Shown in pieces: positions 17,438 to 25,539 of a DNA stretch of 43,803 nucleotides; positions within the stretch are counted from its first letter, which is position 1; the number at the start of each line of letters is the position of its first letter. Under the pieces are notes generated by a model. That model did no database searches and was not told the DNA's origin. It saw only the letters and a list, made by a program, of their open reading frames with translations. Origin of the DNA: Chitinophaga pinensis (GTDB lineage: Bacteria > Pseudomonadota > Gammaproteobacteria > Burkholderiales > SG8-41); the NCBI GenBank assembly GCA_943329075.2, contig CALQCM020000036.1, positions 1-43,803 on the forward strand, in the 5' to 3' direction. Position numbers and translations under genes: made by a program.

Positions 17438-18304
17438 ATGATGCAGGTGCTTCGCCAGGTGCTGGCAATCGGAATTGTCATGAGCGTGGCCGTGCTGAAT
17501 GCGGCGCCGGCCGCCGCGGCCGTGGCCATGGTCACGGATTTGCAGGGCAAGGCGGTGCAAAGCAGTGAGGGCCGCACGCGCGAATTGTCAGTCCTCTCCG
17601 ATCTTGATGCCGGCGCACAGGTGCAAATCCAGTCTGGCGCCACGCTGACCGTGCTTTATCTGGAATCCGGCAGCGAGTTTCTGTTCAAGGGGCCGGCCGC
17701 GGTTATCTTCGCGGCCGCCCAGCCCGAAGTGACGAGTGGTGCCAAAGCGGAAAAACGCGCGCCCGCGCTCGGTAGGGGCGGGCGCGACATCCGAATCAAG
17801 CCGGTGGGGCTGGTGCAGGGGGCGATGGTGATGCGCAACCTGCGCGCTGGCGCGCGCCTGCTGCTCGTGACGCCGCGCGGGGGTTACACGCTCGACCCGT
17901 CGCCGGAATTCCGCTGGCAGGCGGTGCCGGGCGGGCTGACCTACGCCTTTGAACTGAACGATGAGTCCGGTGTCGCCGTGCATCAGGCGCAAACGGCGGC
18001 GCTCAGTGTGATGCTGCCGGCGACAGTCCTGTTGCGCGAAGGCATGCAATATTCGTGGGAGGTTTCCACGCGAACCGCAGACGGCGCGCGTGTATCCAAC
18101 ATCGGAAAATTCAGTCTCGCGCCCGCGGATCTGCGCACGCAGGCCGATGCGGCGCGGCCCGACGCTGCGGCACCGCTGGCGAGCCGTGTTGTCTACGCTG
18201 CATGGCTCGAGCAGATGAACCTAAAGGACGAGGCGCGCAAGTACTGGCAGGCCGCCGCCGCCGAACGACCGGACGAACCACGGCTCAAAACGTTTGCCGA
18301 GTAG
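17438..18304 (+). CDS. FecR-like exported protein paired with cyclase
   Basis: The 288-residue protein has a signal peptide ending near NAAPAAAA, then a FecR-type beta-rich domain (VTDLQGKAVQSSEG, LDAGAQVQIQSGATLTVLYL). A second Ig-like segment (LDPSPEFRWQAVPGGLTYAFEL) and a short helical C-terminus with a TPR-like last helix (EARKYWQAAAAERPDEP) follow. AGGGGAATATCA precedes the ATG pair and gives a good start. It probably sits in the periplasm and may present the signal to the CHASE2 domain of the upstream cyclase. That role is inferred from adjacency and domain type only. Confidence 0.75.
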   Translation: MMQVLRQVLAIGIVMSVAVLNAAPAAAAVAMVTDLQGKAVQSSEGRTRELSVLSDLDAGAQVQIQSGATLTVLYLESGSEFLFKGPAAVIFAAAQPEVTSGAKAEKRAPALGRGGRDIRIKPVGLVQGAMVMRNLRAGARLLLVTPRGGYTLDPSPEFRWQAVPGGLTYAFELNDESGVAVHQAQTAALSVMLPATVLLREGMQYSWEVSTRTADGARVSNIGKFSLAPADLRTQADAARPDAAAPLASRVVYAAWLEQMNLKDEARKYWQAAAAERPDEPRLKTFAE

Positions 18305-18316
18305 CTGGCGCGCCCG

Positions 18317-19288
18317 TTATGCGGGTGCACTTTCACGCCGGTCGATCGGCGCCAGATGGTCGAGCACCAGTGCCTTGCCGTTTTCGCGCACGAAATCCAT
18401 GAAGCTGCGCATTACCAGCGACGGTTGCTTGCCGACCGGGTAGACGAAATACCACTGGCCGTCGAGCGGCAGGCCTTCAACATCGAGCATTGCCAGATCG
18501 CGCGGATCGGTGTCGAGGCCGAGCGTGTAGCGCGACATGATTGAAACGCCGAGTCCGGCAAGGATGGCCTGCTTGATCGCTTCGTTGCTGCCGAGTTCCA
18601 TGCGGATGTTTGGTTCCACATTGTGTTTCTCGTAGCAATGCAACGTGACCATGTGCGTGCCCGAGCCGGGTTCGCGAATCAGCAACGGCTCTTCGGCGAA
18701 GCGCGCAAACGGAATGCGTTTTTGTTTGGCCAGTGGATGCCCTGCGGCGGCAAAGGCTACCATCGGGTTGGGCAGGATGGCCTGCGTCACCACTTCGGGT
18801 TCCTGCGGCGGATTGGCGAATACATACAGCTCGTCGGTATTGGCGGCGAGCCGCTCGATCAGCGTCTGCCGGTTTTGCACCTGCATGGAGATGTCGATGC
18901 CGGGGTTGGCCTTGACATAGGCGGCGAGCAACCGCGGCACGAAATACTTGCCGGTGGTGCTGACGGCGATGCGCAGCCGCCCGGACTTGAGCCCGCGCAG
19001 ATCGGCAAAACGGTCTTCGGTGCGGGCCAGGACCGCAAACATTTCCCGGCAGGCTTCATGCAACTGGCGACCGGCTTCGGTGAGATGAACCTTGCGGCCG
19101 ACCTGTTCGAACAGAGGCAGGCCCACGGTTTCGCTGAGTTTCTTCATGTGCACCGACACCGTTGGTTGCGCCATGTAGAGTTCCTCGGCGGCGCGCGTAA
19201 AGTTGCCAAGGCGCGCAACGGCCTCAAAAACACTGAGTTGGGGCAGGGTGCCGTGTTTGAGAAAGCGGCGGATTTTCGATTGCGGCAT
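18317..19288 (-). CDS. LysR-family regulator, CbbR-like, behind a riboswitch
   Basis: The 323-residue transcription factor has a winged helix-turn-helix at about 14-75 (LSVFEAVARLGNFTRAAEEL, QPTVSVHMKKLSE) and a LysR effector-binding domain. REPGSGTH and GSNEAIKQAILAGLGVSIMSR are typical of CbbR-like members that sense metabolites of carbon fixation. The ATG at 19288 has GGAG eight bases upstream. The 5' leader is extraordinary: a yybP-ykoY-type manganese riboswitch with an intrinsic terminator lies 75 bases before the start. The regulator may therefore be made only when manganese is high. Its targets are unknown. The terC gene and the icd operon are candidates by proximity. Confidence 0.88.
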   Translation of the reverse strand: MPQSKIRRFLKHGTLPQLSVFEAVARLGNFTRAAEELYMAQPTVSVHMKKLSETVGLPLFEQVGRKVHLTEAGRQLHEACREMFAVLARTEDRFADLRGLKSGRLRIAVSTTGKYFVPRLLAAYVKANPGIDISMQVQNRQTLIERLAANTDELYVFANPPQEPEVVTQAILPNPMVAFAAAGHPLAKQKRIPFARFAEEPLLIREPGSGTHMVTLHCYEKHNVEPNIRMELGSNEAIKQAILAGLGVSIMSRYTLGLDTDPRDLAMLDVEGLPLDGQWYFVYPVGKQPSLVMRSFMDFVRENGKALVLDHLAPIDRRESAPA

Positions 19289-19362
19289 GTCTGATCTCCG
19301 GATAGGTTCAAATCGCTGCACCCTTGAAGGCGCAGACCATTACCTCGGACAGACAATGGGCG

Positions 19363-19396
19363 AAAAAAAAGACCATTGCCTGTCGGGCAAAGGTCT
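19363..19396 (-). terminator. Intrinsic terminator of the LysR-leader riboswitch
   Basis: Read on the minus strand, AGACC-T-TTGCC pairs with GGCAA-T-GGTCT around the loop CGACA, directly followed by eight T residues (complement of 19363-19370). The 5' arm of this stem contains CCTTTG, which is also the 3' strand of the aptamer P1 helix. The two structures therefore exclude each other, as expected for a transcriptional ON switch. Confidence 0.85.
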
Positions 19397-19506
19397 CGCT
19401 TGCAGCGTTCATTCGCTGCCGGCATGACCGGGGACGTTACTGCCATCCCGTATTGACGACCATGCTGTAGTGGCGCATTGCGCACCACCGAAGCTACTCC
19501 CCTTTG
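19388..19506 (-). promoter_or_regulatory. yybP-ykoY-type manganese riboswitch before LysR gene
   Basis: On the minus strand the aptamer hallmarks appear in order: P1 5' strand CAAAGG (complement of 19501-19506) running into GGGGAGTAGC, GGTCGTCAATACGG (19448-19461) and GCGAGACC (19392-19399) running into the P1 3' strand CCTTTG (19388-19393). These match the conserved L1/L3 elements of the yybP-ykoY Mn2+ riboswitch as I know them. The class normally controls Mn efflux or TerC-type genes. Here the downstream gene on the same strand is a LysR regulator, which is unusual. A competing terminator follows at once. Confidence 0.85.
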
Positions 19507-19538
19507 GAGGGGTCCGGTGCCTTAACTGGACGAACCGG

Positions 19539-19566
19539 ATTATACGGATGCGTTATTGAAACGCAA
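19539..19566 (-). promoter_or_regulatory. Promoter of the LysR-leader riboswitch
   Basis: On the minus strand, TTGCGT (complement of 19561-19566), a 16-base spacer and a perfect TATAAT (complement of 19539-19544) form a sigma-70-type promoter. The predicted start of transcription near 19532 puts the aptamer about 25 bases into the RNA, a normal distance. Confidence 0.65.
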
Positions 19567-19750
19567 GTGGCGCGCCGCTGGGGGCGGATTACGAATTGTA
19601 ATCGGGCTGATTGCACTTTGAATTCCGGCATCACGGTTTTAGTGGTCTGGCATTGTGAATCTTCATTTTTCAATCGCCATGGGCCTCTGCATACTGCGAC
19701 GCGTCGATGCAGGGTTTGTTTCTGCGGTGCGCATCGACAGGTGCATCCTC

Positions 19751-19859
19751 CCCAGGGGGAGTAGCTTGCGGGCGGCAAAAACCGCCCGAGACAGGGTCGT
19801 CAACACGGACAAATGTCCCGGCCCTGTCAGCAACCTCAAGGTTGCGAGCGAGACCTTGG
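19751..19859 (+). promoter_or_regulatory. yybP-ykoY-type manganese riboswitch before terC
   Basis: The plus-strand leader of terC shows the same hallmarks as the divergent element: GGGGAGTAGC (19756-19765), GGTCGTCAACACGG (19795-19808) and GCGAGACC (19848-19855). A P1 helix can form between CCAGG near 19752-19756 and CCTTGG at 19854-19859 with one mismatch. Association of this Mn2+-sensing class with TerC family genes is well established, which supports the call. An expression platform follows at 19842-19925. Confidence 0.88.
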
Positions 19860-19925
19860 TCGGACCCGAAAGGGGCCGGCTAGGCGCTCGCAAATGCCTT
19901 GAGGATGCGATGAGCGACTTTTTTT
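19842..19925 (+). terminator. Expression platform and terminator of terC riboswitch
   Basis: CGCTC (19885-19889) pairs with GAGCG (19912-19916), with inner pairs GCA/TGC, and seven T residues follow at 19919-19925. An alternative helix, TTGCGAGC (19842-19849) with GCTCGCAA (19886-19893), overlaps both the aptamer 3' side and the terminator 5' arm, so it could act as the switch. The terminator stem is bulged and three bases lie between stem and T-tract, so strength is uncertain. The ribosome site AAGGGGAG follows immediately. Confidence 0.6.
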
Positions 19926-19939
19926 AAGGGGAGTTGAAG

Positions 19940-21199
19940 ATGGAATTGTTTTCACCGGAGTTTTTTTCCGCACTTCTGGCGATTGTCGTGATCGACCTGG
20001 TGCTGGCGGGCGACAACGCAATCGTGATTGCGCTGGCCGCGCGCAACGTGCCGAAGGAGCTGCAAAAACGCGCGATCCTGTGGGGCACCGTCGGTGCCAT
20101 CGCGGTGCGCACTTCGATGACGGTGGTCGTGGTGTGGCTGCTCCAGGTGCCCGGCCTGATGTTGATGGGCGGCGCAATGCTGGTGTGGATCGCCTACCGC
20201 CTGCTGGTTCCTGCGGAAGAGGGCGGCGGACACCAGGTGACGGCCGCGAGCAGTTTCGTGGGGGCGATGAAGACCATAATCGTTGCCGACGCGCTGATGG
20301 GGCTCGATAACGTGCTGGCGGTCGCCGGCGCCGCGCACGGCAATTTCCTGCTGGTGGTGCTCGGCCTGCTGATCAGCATCCCGATCGTGATCTGCGGCAG
20401 CCAGTTGATCCTCAAATGGGTCGAGCGTTTTCCCTCAATCATCTACATCGGCGCTGCGGTGCTCGCTGTGACCGCTGCCAAGATGATGCTCGGCGAACCG
20501 CTGCTCAAGGACATTTTGCAGGGCAACGCGCTGATTGCGCCGCTGCTGTATTTCGCGGTGGTCGTCGGGATTCTCTACTACGGACTGCGCGGCAACCAGC
20601 GTCGCGTCGAAAACAGCATTGCCGGCCAGCTTGCCACATTGAAGTCTGCCGAAGTCGCACAACCTGTTGCACACAACCAAGGAGTCCTTGCCATGAAACG
20701 CATTCTTCTGCCCGTCGATGCCTCTGCAAACTCGCTCAAAGCCGTGGAACACGTGATTGGCCGCTGCGTGACCGAACCGGCGATCGAGCTTCACTTGCTG
20801 CACGTGCGTGCGCCGTTTACGCGCCACGTCGGCAGATTCCTCAGCCGCCGCAATATTGCCGGCTTTCATCGTGATGAAGCAGTCAAGGCGATGCGGGCAG
20901 CGCGTGCAAAGCTCGATGCGCGCAGCATTCCCTATGCGGTGCATGTCGAATTCGGCGACAAGGCCGATACCATCACGGCGGCCGCCAAGCGCATCCGCGC
21001 CAGCCAGATCGTTATCGGCACCTCGCGCAAAAACTCGTTTGCCCGCATGATCGAGGATTCGGTCACCAACAAGGTGCTTGAGAAGGCGCAGGTGCCGGTC
21101 GAGGTGATCGCAGGCGAGTCGGTTGCCCGCATCGAGCGCTTCGGCGTGCCGGCGAGTATCGGTGCCCTGTTTGCAGCGCTGGTGCTGGTGCTTGACTGA
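19940..21199 (+). CDS. TerC-family membrane protein fused to UspA domain
   Basis: The 419-residue product has an N-terminal TerC domain (about 1-220) with seven helices and the acidic motifs VLAGDNAIVIALAARN and ADALMGLDNVLAVAG. TerC proteins act in metal, mainly manganese, export or metalation of exported enzymes. A short linker leads to a cytosolic UspA domain starting MKRILLPVDASANS at residue 252. The usual UspA ATP loop GxxG is altered to GTSRKN, so nucleotide binding is uncertain. The ATG at 19940 lies six bases after AAGGGGAG. An internal ATG at 20693 with AAGGAG at 20679-20684 could also make the UspA part (168 residues) alone. A manganese riboswitch controls the leader. Confidence 0.88.
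   Translation: MELFSPEFFSALLAIVVIDLVLAGDNAIVIALAARNVPKELQKRAILWGTVGAIAVRTSMTVVVVWLLQVPGLMLMGGAMLVWIAYRLLVPAEEGGGHQVTAASSFVGAMKTIIVADALMGLDNVLAVAGAAHGNFLLVVLGLLISIPIVICGSQLILKWVERFPSIIYIGAAVLAVTAAKMMLGEPLLKDILQGNALIAPLLYFAVVVGILYYGLRGNQRRVENSIAGQLATLKSAEVAQPVAHNQGVLAMKRILLPVDASANSLKAVEHVIGRCVTEPAIELHLLHVRAPFTRHVGRFLSRRNIAGFHRDEAVKAMRAARAKLDARSIPYAVHVEFGDKADTITAAAKRIRASQIVIGTSRKNSFARMIEDSVTNKVLEKAQVPVEVIAGESVARIERFGVPASIGALFAALVLVLD
20679..20695 (+). promoter_or_regulatory. Internal ribosome site and start for UspA part
   Basis: AAGGAG at 20679-20684, eight bases, then ATG at 20693-20695, all inside and in frame with the terC-usp fusion gene. It lies exactly at the linker where a separate universal stress protein would begin. 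A stand-alone 168-residue UspA protein may be made in addition to the fusion. Confidence 0.6.
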
Positions 21200-21217
21200 C
21201 CCGCAAACGCATCGAAG

Positions 21218-21253
21218 GCCGCGGCGACCATACGGTCACTGCGGCTTTTTTTT
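21218..21253 (+). terminator. Intrinsic terminator of terC-usp
   Basis: GCCGC (21218-21222) pairs with GCGGC (21241-21245), with inner GACC/GGTC pairs around loop ATAC, followed by eight T residues. It is a strong terminator about 20 bases past the terC-usp stop. It overlaps the last codons of the convergent LysR gene, whose Lys-Lys-Lys-Pro-Gln end is encoded by the complement of the T-tract and stem. Confidence 0.88.
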
Positions 21254-22192
21254 GCCTGCGCGCGGCGGCGGCCCGGACAATTCCTCCTGAATCGTAAAGG
21301 CCTCCTGTTTGAGGTAATCGAAGAACGTCTGTGCGACTACCGACAGGCGTTTGCCCGCCGGGTAAACCACGTACCACGAACGTCGAATGGGGAAGCCCCG
21401 CACATCGAGTATGGTGAGCTGGTCGCGCATGGGTTCGAGCATCAGGGCGTGGCGCGAGAGCACGGCAATGCCGAGCCCGGCGGCCACTGTCCACTTGACC
21501 GCTTCATTGTTGCCGAGTTGCATGCGGTTACGCGGCTTGATGCGGTGGGCGGCAAGAAACTTTTCCGCTGCAATGCGTGTGCCCGAACCCGGTTCGCGCG
21601 CAATGAACGGTTCTTTGGCGAGCCGGCTGAGTTCAATATGCCGCCGTCCGGCCAGCGGGTGGTCGCGCGGCGCGATCACCACCAGCGGATTTTCCAGAAA
21701 CGGGTGGCGTTCGGTCGGCAGATTGTCCGGCGGCACGCCCATGATGTAGAGGTCGTCACGGTTGGCGGCGAGGCGTTCGATGACCTGGTCGCGGTTGACC
21801 ACTTCAAGCGCGACATCGACGCCCGGATAGAGCCGGCAAAAGGGGCCCAGTAGGCGCGGGATGAAGTATTTGGCGGTGGTAACGATGGCCACGCGCAGGG
21901 TGCCGGTTTTGACGCCCTTGATATCGGCCACTTTCATTTCAAATCGCGACCAGCAATCGAACAGCTCCGCGCAGGTGGCGTGCAGTTCACGGCCGGCCGG
22001 CGTCAGAAATATCTTTTTCCCGATTTGCTCGAAGAGCGGCATGCCGACCGCCGTCGAGAGCTGCTTGATCTGCGCGGAAATGGTCGGCTGCACGACGTGC
22101 AACTCGACCGCGGCGCGCGTGTGGCTGGAGAGGCGGGCGACCGCATCGAAGATGCGCAACTGGTTCCAGGTGAAACGCACGCCGGTATTCAT
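21236..22192 (-). CDS. LysR-family regulator, CbbR-like, divergent from icd
   Basis: A 318-residue LysR factor with the DNA-binding domain at about 8-66 (WNQLRIFDAVARLSSHTRAA, QPTISAQIKQLS) and a CbbR-like effector domain. Shared marks are REPGSGTRIA and GNNEAVKWTVAAGLGIAVLSRH. The C-terminus ends in a basic GKKKPQ tail that overlaps the terminator of terC-usp. The ATG at 22192 is chosen because the next upstream start lies in the AT-rich operator region. The gene is divergent from icd, so by the usual LysR arrangement it probably regulates the icd-purEK-terC-sbtAB run and itself. Confidence 0.9.
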   Translation of the reverse strand: MNTGVRFTWNQLRIFDAVARLSSHTRAAVELHVVQPTISAQIKQLSTAVGMPLFEQIGKKIFLTPAGRELHATCAELFDCWSRFEMKVADIKGVKTGTLRVAIVTTAKYFIPRLLGPFCRLYPGVDVALEVVNRDQVIERLAANRDDLYIMGVPPDNLPTERHPFLENPLVVIAPRDHPLAGRRHIELSRLAKEPFIAREPGSGTRIAAEKFLAAHRIKPRNRMQLGNNEAVKWTVAAGLGIAVLSRHALMLEPMRDQLTILDVRGFPIRRSWYVVYPAGKRLSVVAQTFFDYLKQEAFTIQEELSGPPPRAGKKKPQ

Positions 22193-22210
22193 GGCTGTCT
22201 GATCATAGTT

Positions 22211-22254
22211 AAAAATCAATGATAACAATCAAAACATATCATTTTTATCAATGA
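22211..22254. promoter_or_regulatory. AT-rich LysR/icd operator region
   Basis: This stretch is strikingly AT-rich within GC-rich DNA. It holds a direct repeat TCAATGA (22216-22222 and 22248-22254) and TGATA/TATCA half-sites at 22220-22224, 22237-22241 and 22246-22250. LysR operators typically contain T-N11-A dyads in such divergent gaps. Exact promoters cannot be assigned. Confidence 0.5.
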
Positions 22255-22336
22255 AATGAAACCGCTATCGTTCGCCTGCGTCGCGGGATGGCGCTGCCGT
22301 CCCGCCGGCCCCGCTCAACCACACCAGGAGAACCTT

Positions 22337-23845
22337 ATGCTCACCACCGTAAAAACCGCCCGCCGCAGCCGGCACGCCGTCGCCACCGGGGTTGGTTCCG
22401 CGGTGCAGGCGCGTGTGCCCATCGTCGCTGCGCCCGGCGACGGCATCGGACCCGAAATCATGTCGGCGGTGCTGCGCATTGTCGATGCAGCCGGCGCGCG
22501 CCTCGATGTGCGCAACATCGAAGTCGGCGAAAAGGTCTACCGTCAGGGCGTGAGTTCCGGTATCGATCCGGCTGCATGGGCGGCATTGCGCGAACGCCGC
22601 GTGCTGCTGAAGGGGCCGATCACCACGCCGCAGGGCGGCGGCTACAAAAGCCTCAACGTCACACTGCGCAAAACGCTCGGGCTCTACGCCAATATCCGGC
22701 CCTGCGTTGCCTACAGCCCCTTCGTGCCGACCCTGTATCCGGCGATGGATGTCGTCATCGTGCGGGAAAATGAAGAGGACCTCTATGCAGGCATTGAACA
22801 CCGCCAGACCGACGACGTGTACCAGTGCCTCAAGCTGATTTCGCGGCAGGGGTGCGAACGCATCGTTCGCTATGCGTTTGAGTTTGCCAAAGCCAACGGC
22901 CGGCGCAAGGTGAGCTGCTTCACCAAAGACAACATCATGAAAATGACCGACGGCCTGTTTCACAAGGTCTTCACACAGATCGCGACCGAATATCCGGGGA
23001 TCGCCGCCGACCACAAAATCGTCGATATCGGCGCCGCACGGCTCGCCACGCGGCCGCAGGATTTTGACGTCATCGTGCTGCCGAACCTTTACGGCGACAT
23101 CTTGAGCGATGTTGCCGCCGAGATGACCGGTTCGGTGGGGTTGGCCGGCAGCGCCAATATCGGGGATCACGGTGCGTTGTTCGAGGCCATCCACGGTAGC
23201 GCACCGGACATTGCCGGTGAGGACAAGGCGAATCCGTCGGGCCTGTTGCTGGCGGCGGTGATGATGTTGCACCACATCGGACAGCATGAAGCCGCCGACC
23301 GCGCGCATGTGGCGTGGCTGAGAACCATCGAGGACGGCCTGTGCACGCCGGACATTGCGGAGAGCGGCAAGACCGTGGTGGGCACGGCCCGTTTTGCCGA
23401 CGAGATCATGGCGCGGCTTGGTCAAGACGCGAAAGTGCTCAAGCTGCACAGCATGGTACTGCCGGCGCCGCAATTGGCGCGCCAGCCGGCCTTGCGTCCG
23501 GCCGCAGAAAAGGAAATCGTCGGCGTCGATGTATTTTTGCATGTGCGCAGCGGCAACGTGGAGGCCATCGCGGGGCGTCTGCGCAAACTCGATCTTGACG
23601 GTTTCAACCTGCTGATGATCACCAACCGCGGCATCAAGGTGTGGCCGAACGGCGCGCCGGAAACCTTCTGCGTCGACCACTGGCGCTGCCGCTTCATGAT
23701 CGGCAACAGCCGCGACCGTACGGATCACGCCAGCATCGTCGCTATGCTGGGAAAAATTGCGGCGACGGGCTTCGATTTCATCAAGGTCGAGAACCTCTAT
23801 ACCTTCGACGGTGAGGCCGGCTATTCGCTCGGGCAGGGGCAGTAA
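22337..23845 (+). CDS. icd: Isocitrate dehydrogenase, long form, probably NAD-linked
   Basis: The 502-residue enzyme oxidises isocitrate to 2-oxoglutarate and CO2 in the TCA cycle, with Mg2+ or Mn2+. The beta-decarboxylating dehydrogenase core shows GDGIGPE, TTPQGGGYKSLNV with Ser105, ENEEDLYAGIE with Tyr150, CFTKDNIMK with Lys197 and NLYGDILSDVAAEMTG. The coenzyme loop reads HGSAPDIAG (Asp291-Ile292), the NAD-type pattern, where NADP enzymes have Lys-Tyr. About 150 extra C-terminal residues match the Rickettsia/Thermus-type long enzymes. AGGAG six bases before the ATG fixes the start. It is divergent from a LysR gene. purE starts at the next base after its stop. Confidence 0.9.
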   Translation: MLTTVKTARRSRHAVATGVGSAVQARVPIVAAPGDGIGPEIMSAVLRIVDAAGARLDVRNIEVGEKVYRQGVSSGIDPAAWAALRERRVLLKGPITTPQGGGYKSLNVTLRKTLGLYANIRPCVAYSPFVPTLYPAMDVVIVRENEEDLYAGIEHRQTDDVYQCLKLISRQGCERIVRYAFEFAKANGRRKVSCFTKDNIMKMTDGLFHKVFTQIATEYPGIAADHKIVDIGAARLATRPQDFDVIVLPNLYGDILSDVAAEMTGSVGLAGSANIGDHGALFEAIHGSAPDIAGEDKANPSGLLLAAVMMLHHIGQHEAADRAHVAWLRTIEDGLCTPDIAESGKTVVGTARFADEIMARLGQDAKVLKLHSMVLPAPQLARQPALRPAAEKEIVGVDVFLHVRSGNVEAIAGRLRKLDLDGFNLLMITNRGIKVWPNGAPETFCVDHWRCRFMIGNSRDRTDHASIVAMLGKIAATGFDFIKVENLYTFDGEAGYSLGQGQ

Positions 23846-24358
23846 GTGGCGCGCGCCGGAAAAGCAACGCGGCCGCGGGTCGGCATCGTTATGGGCAGTC
23901 AGTCTGACTGGGAAACGCTTGCGCATGCCGCCACCACCCTGCGCAGCTTCGACATTGCCTTCGAGGCAAAAGTGGTGTCGGCGCATCGTACGCCCGAGGT
24001 GTTATGGCGCTACGCTTCGACGGCGCGCACGCGCGGTCTCGAATGCATCATCGCCGGCGCCGGCGGCGCGGCGCATCTGCCGGGCATGCTGGCGGCGCTG
24101 ACGACGGTGCCGGTGCTGGGCGTGCCGGTGGCGTCGCGGCATCTGAAGGGCATGGATTCCCTGCTGTCCATCGTGCAAATGCCGCGCGGCGTGCCGGTGG
24201 CGACGTTTGCCATCGGCGAGGCGGGTGCCGTGAACGCCGCGCTGTTTGCGGTTGCTATGGCCGCCGGCGCCAGCGCAAAAACGGCTGCTGCGCTTGAACG
24301 CTTTCGTCTCTCGCAGGCGCAAGCGGTGCGCGGCACGCGCTTGAAAATGCCAGCATGA
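23846..24358 (+). CDS. purE: N5-CAIR mutase PurE
   Basis: The 170-residue class I PurE converts N5-carboxyaminoimidazole ribonucleotide to CAIR in purine synthesis. Clear marks are the phosphate loop MGSQSDW at 16-22, catalytic SAHRTP with His47, [11 protein letters not shown] and [22 protein letters not shown]. It starts at a GTG immediately after the icd stop, with GGGGCAG just upstream. It works with PurK, encoded next with an ATGA overlap. Pairing with purK is standard, but direct linkage to icd is not. Confidence 0.95.
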   Translation: MARAGKATRPRVGIVMGSQSDWETLAHAATTLRSFDIAFEAKVVSAHRTPEVLWRYASTARTRGLECIIAGAGGAAHLPGMLAALTTVPVLGVPVASRHLKGMDSLLSIVQMPRGVPVATFAIGEAGAVNAALFAVAMAAGASAKTAAALERFRLSQAQAVRGTRLKMPA

Positions 24359-25539
24359 GCAGTCGCGATGCATGGCTCGGCCTGCTTGGTGGCGGGCAAC
24401 TCGGACGCCTGTTTGTCATGGCGGCGCAGTCGCTCGGCTTTCGCGTCATGGTGCTCGACCCCGATGCCGACTGTCCCGCAGGCCGCAGCGCGGACCATTT
24501 TCTGTGCGGCGCTTACGACGAACCGCAGCTGCTGGCGGTGATGGCGGAGCAGTGCGCCGCCATCACCATTGAGTTCGAGGGCGTGCCGGCGGAAAGTCTG
24601 CGCTGGTTGTCGGCGCATTGCCGTGTCACGCCATCGGCAGACAGTGTGGCCGTCGCACAGGACCGCATTGCCGAAAAAAAAGCGCTCTCTGCGGTCGTCG
24701 GCGTCGTGCCGTATGCAGTGATCGAAAGCGAGAACGATATCGCATCGGTTCCGCCGGAACTGTTTCCGGGCATTCTGAAAACCGCGCGCATGGGCTACGA
24801 CGGCAGAGGCCAGGTTGCGGTGTCCGATGTAACCGCGTTGGCCGTGGCGTATCGGCGCATGGGGGCTGTTCCCTGTGTGCTTGAAAAGCGCATCCGGTTT
24901 GTGCGCGAGTTAAGCGTCGTGCTCGCGCGCGACCACAGTGGTTTTTGTGTGACTTACCCGGTTTCGGAGAACCGCCACGTCAACGGCATTCTGGATGTTT
25001 CGATTATTCCTGCGCGTGTGGATAACGCAGTAGCGCGCGCCGCGGCGGAGGCCGCTGTTGCGGTGGCCGTTGCGCTGGATTACACAGGCGTCATGTGCCT
25101 GGAGCTGTTCGAATGCGAAGACGGTCGTCTGCTCGCCAATGAAATCGCACCGCGCCCCCATAACAGCGGTCACTGGACGCTGGACGCGGCGGTAACCTCG
25201 CAGTTCGACCAGCAGGTGCGCGTGGTTGCAGGGCTGCCTCTGGGTTCGCCGCGCCAAACCGCGCCGGCCGTCATGGTCAACCTGCTCGGCGAGTTGTGGG
25301 TGCAGGGCACGCCGGATTTTTCCGCGTTGCTGGACGATGCGTATACGCGACTCCGGCTCTACGGCAAAGCAAAGGCACGCGGCGGACGCAAAATGGGGCA
25401 CTATACCTGTTGCGGCGAAGATGTCGGCAGCGCGCTGACACGCGCGCTCGACTTGCGCACGCGCATCGAGCCGCCATTGATCGTAAACATTGGCACCACC
25501 ACGGTAACAGCGGAAAAGCATGGAGAAATGATTGCCTGA
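24355..25539 (+). CDS. purK: N5-CAIR synthetase PurK
   Basis: The 394-residue ATP-grasp enzyme uses ATP and bicarbonate to carboxylate AIR to N5-CAIR. It has the N-terminal [11 protein letters not shown] fold start, the central ATP-grasp region ([27 protein letters not shown]) and metal-binding [14 protein letters not shown]. The ATGA overlap with purE implies coupled translation. Because it consumes bicarbonate, its position upstream of a predicted bicarbonate transporter gene (sbtA) is notable. The terC gene overlaps its end by eight bases. Confidence 0.95.
   Translation: MSSRDAWLGLLGGGQLGRLFVMAAQSLGFRVMVLDPDADCPAGRSADHFLCGAYDEPQLLAVMAEQCAAITIEFEGVPAESLRWLSAHCRVTPSADSVAVAQDRIAEKKALSAVVGVVPYAVIESENDIASVPPELFPGILKTARMGYDGRGQVAVSDVTALAVAYRRMGAVPCVLEKRIRFVRELSVVLARDHSGFCVTYPVSENRHVNGILDVSIIPARVDNAVARAAAEAAVAVAVALDYTGVMCLELFECEDGRLLANEIAPRPHNSGHWTLDAAVTSQFDQQVRVVAGLPLGSPRQTAPAVMVNLLGELWVQGTPDFSALLDDAYTRLRLYGKAKARGGRKMGHYTCCGEDVGSALTRALDLRTRIEPPLIVNIGTTTVTAEKHGEMIA

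Noticed and set aside
22265..23986. 573-codon minus-strand ORF opposite icd
   Set aside because: Antisense shadow of a well-supported enzyme gene.
25400..25531. Search for a third manganese riboswitch before the second terC
   Set aside because: The region is purK coding sequence and shows none of the conserved aptamer blocks.
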